From: a virus
DNA length: 26,350 bases
Virus record (IMG/VR): IMGVR_UViG_3300028398_000014
Coordinates: 1 to 26,350 of that record
Strand: one strand, 5' to 3'
The notes beneath the pieces were generated by a model. That model made no database searches, had not been told where the DNA came from, and was given only the letters and a program-made list of their open reading frames with translations. Shown piece by piece: positions 20,533 to 26,350 of this stretch. A program made the position numbers and the translations under genes. How positions within the stretch are numbered: the first letter of the stretch is position 1; the number at the start of each line of letters is the position of its first letter.

Positions 20533-21953
20533 AAGTTAAATTGCCCATAGTAGATCTTAGGAGTTATCAGAAACCGCTATGGAATTATATGCTGCAGTCC
20601 AAACCTGGTCTTCGAGCGGTAGTTGTTTGGCCTCGTCGAAACGGAAAAGATCTAGTAGCAATTAACATACTAGCGGCTAAAGCGCTTCAGCGCCCAGGAG
20701 ATTATGCTTATATTGCGCCTTTTGCTAATCAGATGCGAGGTATCATCTGGGAAGGACGTGATGGAACCGGTACTAGATTCATCGACTATGTACCAAGAGA
20801 GCTTGTTAAGCGCTCTTTAGATCAAACAATGAAACTGTGGTTAGCTAATGGAAGTACTATTCAGCTGTTTGGTTCTGATAACCCAGATAGTTTAGTTGGC
20901 CGTAATTTCGTCGGAATGGTTTTTACCGAGTTTTCACTGCATAAGGATTTAATCTGGGGTTATATGCGGCCAATGCTTACTGAGAATGGTGGTTGGGCGC
21001 TGTTTAATGGGACCCCAAGAGGGATAAATCACTTTTATGCAATAGCGCAGGTTGCTAAAAGTTCTAAAAAATGGTTTTATGAGCACTTGACAGCTGAGGA
21101 TACTGGTTTTCCGTCTAAGGAGGATATAGAGGAAGAGCGAAAGGCCGGCATGGCAGAGTCGTTAATCGATCAAGAGTTTTATACCTCATGGACGGCATCA
21201 TCAGAAGAAACACTGATTCCACTGGAGTCATTAAAAATCTGTTTAAAAACAGTGGTGGTTCCTAATAGCCAGACAGCTTACCCACGATTGTTGGGGGTTG
21301 ACCCAGCCTATGCGGAAAAAGGGGATAATGCCGCAATTTGCGAGCGCCAAGGACGAATTGTAAGACCGGTATGGGCGCAACGAGGGGTTGATCCTATGGA
21401 TTTAGCCTCATTAGTATCGGCTAGAATCATTGAACGAAAAATAGATTATGTTTGTATTGACGCTGGGCGAGGTGAAGCAGTTTGGTCTCGGTTGCTTCAG
21501 TTAGGGCATGGATCCAAAGTTATAGTAGTAAATTTTGGAGGACGAGCCGCGAATCCGCTTAAATATACGAATAGAAAAACTGAAATGTGGGACCGAGCGC
21601 GGCTGTATCTCTGTAATAAAGCTTTACCACCGCAGTTACCCCCAGATGAAAAGCTGATTCGAGATCTGTCGGCGCCGATGGTAGAAAAGAATGAAAAAGA
21701 GCAGCTAACTCTGGAGTCGAAGAAAAGTTTATTAAAACGGGGATTTCGGTCTACAGATAGGGCCGACGCGCTAGTTTTGACTTTCGCTGAAGATTTTGAT
21801 TCGATGGTGGATCCTCGGGTTGAACAGTTGGCTAAACGTACGGGATTAGATCGGTATGCCATAGGTCAGATGTTGGAACGGCATGACCAGGCATCGTACA
21901 ATCCCTTGGAGTTCATGGAGCAGATTCAAAGGTCTTCAGACTCATGGAGATAA
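20529..21953 (+). CDS. Terminase large subunit
   Basis: The 474-residue protein shows a Walker A-like VVWPRRNGKD (33-41), Walker B NFVGMVFTEF with Glu134 as probable catalytic base, a coupling-type FNGTPRG, and the C-terminal RNase H-like nuclease with LLGVDPAYAEKGD and VCIDAGRGEA plus a later Asp in RSTDRADALVL. This is the ATP-driven motor and nuclease that cuts and packages DNA into proheads. It overlaps TerS by 4 nt and the next gene by 10 nt. The TE in place of the usual DE in Walker B is common among podovirus terminases. Confidence 0.95.
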   Translation: MKVKLPIVDLRSYQKPLWNYMLQSKPGLRAVVVWPRRNGKDLVAINILAAKALQRPGDYAYIAPFANQMRGIIWEGRDGTGTRFIDYVPRELVKRSLDQTMKLWLANGSTIQLFGSDNPDSLVGRNFVGMVFTEFSLHKDLIWGYMRPMLTENGGWALFNGTPRGINHFYAIAQVAKSSKKWFYEHLTAEDTGFPSKEDIEEERKAGMAESLIDQEFYTSWTASSEETLIPLESLKICLKTVVVPNSQTAYPRLLGVDPAYAEKGDNAAICERQGRIVRPVWAQRGVDPMDLASLVSARIIERKIDYVCIDAGRGEAVWSRLLQLGHGSKVIVVNFGGRAANPLKYTNRKTEMWDRARLYLCNKALPPQLPPDEKLIRDLSAPMVEKNEKEQLTLESKKSLLKRGFRSTDRADALVLTFAEDFDSMVDPRVEQLAKRTGLDRYAIGQMLERHDQASYNPLEFMEQIQRSSDSWR

Positions 21954-22444
21954 AAGGCATTTTACAGTTATCCCCCGATGTGGTACAGACGTATTTTCAG
22001 ACTCTGTATATGCATGGGATGCTGGCGGCTAGATTTAACGATGTTCAGGATCCAGTTTGGGCTGACGTTGTTAAGGTTATCCGCGATAATGGATCACAGA
22101 TGTATGGTGTAATTGAAGACGGAGTCATGGTAGCCGATTTTGCCCTGCAGCATATTCAGGAAAAGGCATATTTAATACACTTTAGTAGTATGCCTACTCG
22201 GCCTCTTAAAGAGTCGATTCCTATGATACGGAAAGTTTTATTTCAGATTATGCATTGGCAAGACACTGATTCCTTTTTGATAGACACATTGATAGGAATG
22301 ACACCTAAGATTAACAGGATAGCTTGTATAATGGTTATTAAAATTGGTTTTCGTTTTAAGACAGTGTTACCGCTTACTGGGCCTGATAAAACGGCATGCA
22401 TGTTAACTCAATTACAACGGGAGGATACCGATGGGTGGGGGTAA
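21944..22444 (+). CDS. GNAT-like phage protein
   Basis: The 166-residue protein resembles a GNAT acetyltransferase fold: strand MYGVIEDGVMVADFALQ, strand KAYLIHFSSMP, a helix from SIPMIRKVLFQIMHW, and the typical end NRIACIMVIKIGFRFKTVLP, like the conserved region of GNATs in which a bulky helix is followed by GF-x(2,3). The classical acetyl-CoA loop Q/RxxGxG/A is not evident. Similar proteins occur between terminase and portal genes in podoviruses (for example DUF2824-type). Enzyme activity is uncertain; it may be a virion or assembly protein. Confidence 0.6.
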   Translation: MEIKGILQLSPDVVQTYFQTLYMHGMLAARFNDVQDPVWADVVKVIRDNGSQMYGVIEDGVMVADFALQHIQEKAYLIHFSSMPTRPLKESIPMIRKVLFQIMHWQDTDSFLIDTLIGMTPKINRIACIMVIKIGFRFKTVLPLTGPDKTACMLTQLQREDTDGWG

Positions 22445-23321
22445 GCATCATACTGATAATAGCGCATCTATGTATCAGTTAGGGATGTCCCATTTTAAGC
22501 CCGGCGCTAATCCTGCTAATGGGGGTCCTTGGGCCAATAATCCATACTATATGGCAGGGTGGCAACAAGCGCAAGCGGACTATAATAGAGACGCATTGAT
22601 GCAGCAAATGATGGAAAGCTTTATGAGCGGGGGCGCAGAAGAGTCAAGTGGGCCTAGCCCAGAAGAGATAGCGCATCAACAGCGTATAGCAGGTATTATG
22701 GCAAATCCTAGCGCTAGTTATTCTGATGCTGCTGAAGCTTTGGGGTTAGATTCTGATCCTTATGCTGTCGCATGGGATTCTGAAGTGAATAAATGGGTTG
22801 GATTGGATGAACAGGCATTCAATTCCTTAACTGAAGACCGCGCTGGCGCGATAGATCGGTATCGTGGAATTAGGACTCAGGACAACACTGACTGGCGCGA
22901 TAAATGGGATAAAGCGCTCAAGGGTGAAGCAGAACGTGATGATCTTTACTCAAATTATCTAACGGCGGCGAATACTGCCACAGATTACATAAATCAATTG
23001 ATTCATGATGAACGGGCATCAGCGAATCTACGTGGAGTAGATTATACAATTACTGATGAAGCTAAGCAAGAGCGAATAAACAATTATTTTGCCACTATTT
23101 GGAGTGAAGAGGACCAAACTAAGTTGCAAGGTTTGATGGATAAATGGGGTACTCCTGATGGGTTTACTGATTGGGTTGTTACTCGGGGCCAGGCAGACGC
23201 GGCTAATAGTGATATTGCTAATGGTGGTGGTCTTATAAAAACACCGTCTTCTGGGTTAAATGTAAAACCGCCAAAAGCCTCCGGGGAGGAAGATGAAGAT
23301 ATTTTAGGTATAGGGGGCTGA
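22431..23321 (+). CDS. Unknown Gly/Asp/Ala-rich structural-type protein (296 aa)
   Basis: The start is an ATG 6 nt after GGGAGG, overlapping the previous gene. Residues 1-80 are Gly/Asn/Gln/Met-rich (MGGGKHHTDNS, NPYYMAGWQQAQADYNRDALMQQMMESF), the middle is helical and acidic (for example DAAEALGLDSDPYAVAW), and the C-terminus is a low-complexity acidic stretch (KASGEEDEDILGIGG). It is placed between GNAT-like protein and portal, where podoviruses often encode internal virion, ejection or assembly proteins. No family recognised. Confidence 0.7.
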   Translation: MGGGKHHTDNSASMYQLGMSHFKPGANPANGGPWANNPYYMAGWQQAQADYNRDALMQQMMESFMSGGAEESSGPSPEEIAHQQRIAGIMANPSASYSDAAEALGLDSDPYAVAWDSEVNKWVGLDEQAFNSLTEDRAGAIDRYRGIRTQDNTDWRDKWDKALKGEAERDDLYSNYLTAANTATDYINQLIHDERASANLRGVDYTITDEAKQERINNYFATIWSEEDQTKLQGLMDKWGTPDGFTDWVVTRGQADAANSDIANGGGLIKTPSSGLNVKPPKASGEEDEDILGIGG

Positions 23322-23322
23322 T

Positions 23323-23670
23323 ATGGGAGGAAAAGGCGGTTCAGCACCAGTACCGATTCCTCAAGTGCATGATAATACTGCTGAACTTCAGATGCTGATG
23401 GCTATGATGTCATCGTTAACGCCACGAGAAGAGGATATTCAATCTCAACCACAAGAGTTAAATCAACAGTATCCAATACCACCAGCTCCTGAGATTGAAA
23501 AGCCAGTACATCGGGACTGGAAAAAAGAATATGACAAGATTAAAGCGAAAACCGCTGCTGATTATCTAATGGAGCAAAGGCGGCAATACGGGCGATTAGA
23601 TACTATTCATACTAGCCCGTTATTAGATTCTAAAGATAATGATGATATTTTAGCGCTGGTAACTCAATGA
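23323..23670 (+). CDS. Small structural-type protein upstream of portal (115 aa)
   Basis: Starts right after the previous stop with GGGGG ahead of the ATG and overlaps the portal gene by 4 nt. It opens with MGGKGGSAPVPIPQV, similar in style to the start of the previous protein, is Gln/Pro-rich in the middle, and ends with RRQYGRLDTIHTSPLL, a segment I associate with a group of small podovirus proteins encoded beside the portal (variants of 'GRxxTIxTxPL'). Role unknown; possibly internal virion or assembly. Confidence 0.7.
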   Translation: MGGKGGSAPVPIPQVHDNTAELQMLMAMMSSLTPREEDIQSQPQELNQQYPIPPAPEIEKPVHRDWKKEYDKIKAKTAADYLMEQRRQYGRLDTIHTSPLLDSKDNDDILALVTQ

Positions 23671-25355
23671 TTTCTTTCAAAAAAGCGGTTTCCATGTATC
23701 AAGAACTCTTAGAAGAACGGAGAGTTTATGAGCAAGAATGGAAAAAAGTTTCAAGATATTTATTGCCAGAAAGAGGGGTATACGCGCAATTATCGGCACC
23801 ACGTAAGCGTCGACTAACCTCGGCAGCTATTGTTAATTCAGCTGCTGAGGATTATTTGGGAGTATTGACCTCTGGAATTCATGGGGCATTAACATCTCCT
23901 AGTAAGCCTTGGTTTCGGCTATCCTGGACTTCAGAGCGCGCAAAACAGATTGAGGAGTTAAAAGCCTGGTTGCAACAGGCAGAGGTAATTTTACAACGAG
24001 CGTTACAGGCTAGTAATTTTTATTCAGTGATTGAAGATGGTTATCAAGAGTTATGTGGTTTTGGAGTAAATTCAGTATTTGTTAGTGAAAATTCTGACAC
24101 TGAGGCCGGTTTCTCGTTTATTCCGCTTACTATCGGAGAGTATTTATACACTCTTAATCCTAAACTTACTGTCGACACGTTTGTACGGGTTTTTTACCTA
24201 TCTCCTCAGCAAATTTATGATAAGTATGATAGGGTTCCATCAGAGATAACTAAAATAGTTAAAAACAGGGAAGCAAGTCAATTTAAAGTTGATCGGGTCG
24301 TATTGGAAGTGGTGGAACCCGAGAAAAAGGGGTCTTTTGAGTACGTTAGGCAAGTATTTTTGTATACAACCGATAAATCGGTAGAGAATTCTAGCCGGGT
24401 ACTTCAGACAGATTATTTCTATGAGATGCCGTATATGGTTGGTCGATGGTCGATTATTAACCGGGATGCCTACGCCATTGGCCCTGGAGTAAAAGCCATA
24501 CCTGATATTAAACGGCTTCAAGAGATAGAGAAATCCGCGCTTATGGCTACTCATAAAATGGTAGATCCACCGTTGGCCATACCGGCGCATCTACGTGGGC
24601 AACTAAAAACATTGCCGGGGGCTCAGAATTATACTGCGTCTCCTACTGATAAAATTACTTCACTGTATGATGTTCGATTAGATATAGCTAATGCGGGGGC
24701 TATGGCTGAACGTATTGAACAGCGAATTAAAACTAAATTTTTTAATGACGTATTCTTGACGGCAGCTCGTGACCCTAATGCTTCACCGTATAAGGCAACG
24801 GAAGTAGTAGCACGCGAGCAAGAGCGCGCCTTGCGATTAGGCCCAGTTATTGAAAAATTACAAGGGCATTTTTTGAACCCTATTTTGGAACGATGTTTTA
24901 ATATTCTATTGCGTCAAGAAAAATTTCCACCATTGAATCCAGAGTTGGTGCAATTCATAAATGGTTATGATATAACGATTATTAGCCCATTAGCGATAGC
25001 GCAGCGTCAAGGGGCTCTTCAGAATATAAATTCATTTTTGGCCTTCATTGGCCAAGCAGCACAATTTGACCAATCCGTTTTGGACAAGATAAATATTGAT
25101 GCAGCTGTTGATGAGTACGCCGATATAACCGGCGTACCTTATGGTGTGCTTCGTATGACGAAAGATGTTCAGCAGATTAGGCAACAGCGAGCTCAGATGC
25201 TTCAACAAGAGAAAGAACAACAAGATAGATTACAGCAAGCTGAGACGGCTGGAACTGTAGATGTTCAACGAGCTGCAGCTACAAAGACTCAAGCTGAGGC
25301 AGGAGCTATACTTATTGATGGCCAACAAAAAGCAGCTGAAACAGGTTTAATTTAG
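23667..25355 (+). CDS. Portal / head-to-tail connector protein
   Basis: The 562 residues match the podovirus head-tail connector family (T7 gp8-like, Bbp-type): an N-terminal helix-rich LEERRVYEQEWKKVSRYLLPERG, then TSGIHGALTSPSKPWFRLSW, a middle stem region with WSIINRDAYAIGPGVKAIPDIKRLQEI, KATEVVAREQERALRLGPVIEKLQ, and a C-terminal Gln-rich coiled coil (about 500-550). It forms the dodecameric ring through which DNA enters and leaves. It lies between two small proteins and the scaffold, and ends 9 nt before the scaffold start. About the family's usual length. Confidence 0.93.
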   Translation: MISFKKAVSMYQELLEERRVYEQEWKKVSRYLLPERGVYAQLSAPRKRRLTSAAIVNSAAEDYLGVLTSGIHGALTSPSKPWFRLSWTSERAKQIEELKAWLQQAEVILQRALQASNFYSVIEDGYQELCGFGVNSVFVSENSDTEAGFSFIPLTIGEYLYTLNPKLTVDTFVRVFYLSPQQIYDKYDRVPSEITKIVKNREASQFKVDRVVLEVVEPEKKGSFEYVRQVFLYTTDKSVENSSRVLQTDYFYEMPYMVGRWSIINRDAYAIGPGVKAIPDIKRLQEIEKSALMATHKMVDPPLAIPAHLRGQLKTLPGAQNYTASPTDKITSLYDVRLDIANAGAMAERIEQRIKTKFFNDVFLTAARDPNASPYKATEVVAREQERALRLGPVIEKLQGHFLNPILERCFNILLRQEKFPPLNPELVQFINGYDITIISPLAIAQRQGALQNINSFLAFIGQAAQFDQSVLDKINIDAAVDEYADITGVPYGVLRMTKDVQQIRQQRAQMLQQEKEQQDRLQQAETAGTVDVQRAAATKTQAEAGAILIDGQQKAAETGLI

Positions 25356-25364
25356 GAGGATAAT

Positions 25365-25931
25365 ATGCCGGAAGAAACCCAAGAAACCCAAGAAACTCAA
25401 GAAACCCAAGAAACTCAAGAAACTGAAGAGGCCCAAGAAACTCAAGAAACTCAAGGCACTGAAGAAACCCAAGAAACCCAAGGAACAGAAGAAACCTCGC
25501 AGAGTGATGACTCGTCAGAGGGAATAGAGATTCCAGCGCCGATTCAGGACTGGGCAAGTAAGCATGGATTTTCGAATTCTCAAGTTTCTGCTATGGCTAA
25601 GCAGTATGCGGATTTGACTACTCATTCGAGAGCCGCAGAAATCGCGGCGCTGGTTGAGAAGGGAAAAGAAGTGCTTAATGAGTGGGGAGACAAAGCTGAA
25701 ATAAAACAGAAGGCGGTATCCCGAGCGCTTCGTGAGTTCGATCCTGAAAATGAATTGGGTGAGATTTTGGAGAATACTGGGTATAAGCATCATCCTGCCG
25801 TTATGCGGATGTTTGCTAGGATAGGCGAGTCCCTTAATGAAGGGACTTTTATAAGCGGATCTGCGGGTCCTCGAGTTTCTACAAAGACTCGGGCACAGCG
25901 TATGTATCCATCAATGAAAGGAGATAAATAA
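25365..25931 (+). CDS. Capsid scaffold-like protein with ETQ repeat N-terminus
   Basis: AGGAGG lies just upstream of the ATG. The first ~43 residues are an expanded low-complexity tract of ETQ, EEAQ and GTEE units built from a 9-bp CAAGAAACC/T repeat. The rest is helical and acidic with a recognisable scaffold/assembly-type segment, WGDKAEIKQKAVSRALREFDPENELGEILENTGYKHHPAVMRMFARIGESL, and ends KTRAQRMYPSMKGDK, typical of small scaffolding proteins that precede capsid genes. It would guide prohead assembly and leave before packaging. The stop overlaps the capsid ATG (TAATG). Confidence 0.82.
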   Translation: MPEETQETQETQETQETQETEEAQETQETQGTEETQETQGTEETSQSDDSSEGIEIPAPIQDWASKHGFSNSQVSAMAKQYADLTTHSRAAEIAALVEKGKEVLNEWGDKAEIKQKAVSRALREFDPENELGEILENTGYKHHPAVMRMFARIGESLNEGTFISGSAGPRVSTKTRAQRMYPSMKGDK

Positions 25932-26350
25932 TGGCATTTGAACCTATTAAACCGGGTGAAGTACCCAATATAGTAACAGTTACTAAACGGCTTGATCCAA
26001 ATGGCAATATTGCGGACATTGCGGAGATCCTCACTGAGTCAAATCCGATATTGAATGATATGCCTGTTATGCAAGGAAATCTTCCAACAGGGCATCGTAT
26101 GACTGTTCGCAGTGATATGCCGGAGCCTACTTGGCGCAAGTTAAATTTTGGTGTTCGTGATACTACGAGTATGACGGAACAGCGGGACGAAACTATCGGC
26201 ATGTTGGAGGATTATGCAGAAGTTGATAAGGATCTTGCTAATCTCAATGGAAATTCTGCAGAATTCAGGCTATCTGAAGATCGGCCACATATCGAAGGGA
26301 TGTCTCAAACTATGGCGCGAACCCTATTTTATGGGGATACCGCACAAAAT
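25931..26350 (+). CDS. Major capsid protein (N-terminal part)
   Basis: Starts after AAAGGAG and runs off the window after 140 codons. The visible part, with TVTKRLDPNGNIADIAEILTESNPILNDMPVMQGNLPTGHRMTVRS followed by a predicted acidic helix-rich stretch (TTSMTEQRDETIGMLEDYAEVDKDLANLNG), matches BPP-1-type (Bbp17-like) podovirus capsid proteins of the HK97 fold as I recall them. The order portal-scaffold-capsid supports the call. Completeness cannot be judged. Confidence 0.88.
   Translation, partial: MAFEPIKPGEVPNIVTVTKRLDPNGNIADIAEILTESNPILNDMPVMQGNLPTGHRMTVRSDMPEPTWRKLNFGVRDTTSMTEQRDETIGMLEDYAEVDKDLANLNGNSAEFRLSEDRPHIEGMSQTMARTLFYGDTAQN

Overview
This window is part of the genome of a tailed double-stranded DNA phage (or a prophage of one), most likely a short-tailed (podovirus-type) phage. 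The packaging and capsid block (TerS, TerL, GNAT-like protein, two small Gly-rich proteins, a T7/BPP-1-type head-to-tail connector portal, scaffold, capsid) is arranged as in Bordetella phage BPP-1 relatives, and a Bbp19-like gene is also present. No integrase, repressor, RNA polymerase, tRNA or CRISPR array is visible. Promoters look like ordinary sigma70 sites, so the phage probably uses host RNA polymerase. Base composition is moderately AT-rich, and most genes have strong AGGAGG-type ribosome binding sites. A lipobox protein and a T4-type lysozyme favour a host with an outer membrane. The replication set (DUF2800, DUF2815, PolA, VRR-NUC, SNF2, VapE) is common in Firmicutes phages but not confined to them, so I cannot name the host.

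Layout. (1) 1-3028, plus strand: the end of a tail-associated alginate-lyase-like (PL7) protein, then a tightly overlapping lysis cassette: lipoprotein, holin-like protein, membrane protein, NlpC/P60-like peptidase, HNH protein, Cys-rich ferredoxin-like protein, T4-type lysozyme. (2) 3035-3059: a palindrome where plus and minus transcription converge. (3) 3078-4837, minus strand: RNA ligase, small accessory genes separated by recurring intergenic elements, a Bbp19-like gene and a 38-codon gene. (4) 4834-17436, minus strand: a long, largely overlapping replication and nucleotide-metabolism block containing SNF2 helicase, DNA ligase, VRR-NUC nuclease, family A DNA polymerase, DUF2815 ssDNA-binding protein, MazG-like protein, ThyX, dATP/dGTP diphosphohydrolase-like protein, an abundant-looking 187-aa protein with its own promoter and terminator, DUF2800 nuclease, a pentapeptide-repeat protein, a primase-polymerase/VapE helicase and a small HTH protein. 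(5) 17437-18859: a largely non-coding AT-rich region with about a dozen copies of an 18-bp iteron-like motif, forward on one side and inverted on the other, followed by a GC-richer tandem repeat. (6) 18860-19441, minus strand: two small unknown genes. (7) 19442-20040: a regulatory region with palindromes and four copies of a ~50-bp repeat. (8) 20041-26350, plus strand: packaging and capsid genes, starting from a promoter that should give a leaderless mRNA.

How it works together. The minus-strand genes would copy DNA and supply nucleotides early in infection. The plus-strand late genes would package DNA, build the capsid and, if the genome is circular or circularly permuted, run on into the tail and lysis genes at the left of this window. 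The non-coding region between the two blocks is the best candidate for the replication origin and the early/late control region. The strongest candidates for something undescribed are the iteron array (17636-18346), the 50-bp repeat block upstream of the late promoter, the recurring intergenic elements around 3728-4468, and the ferredoxin-like gene embedded in the lysis cassette.
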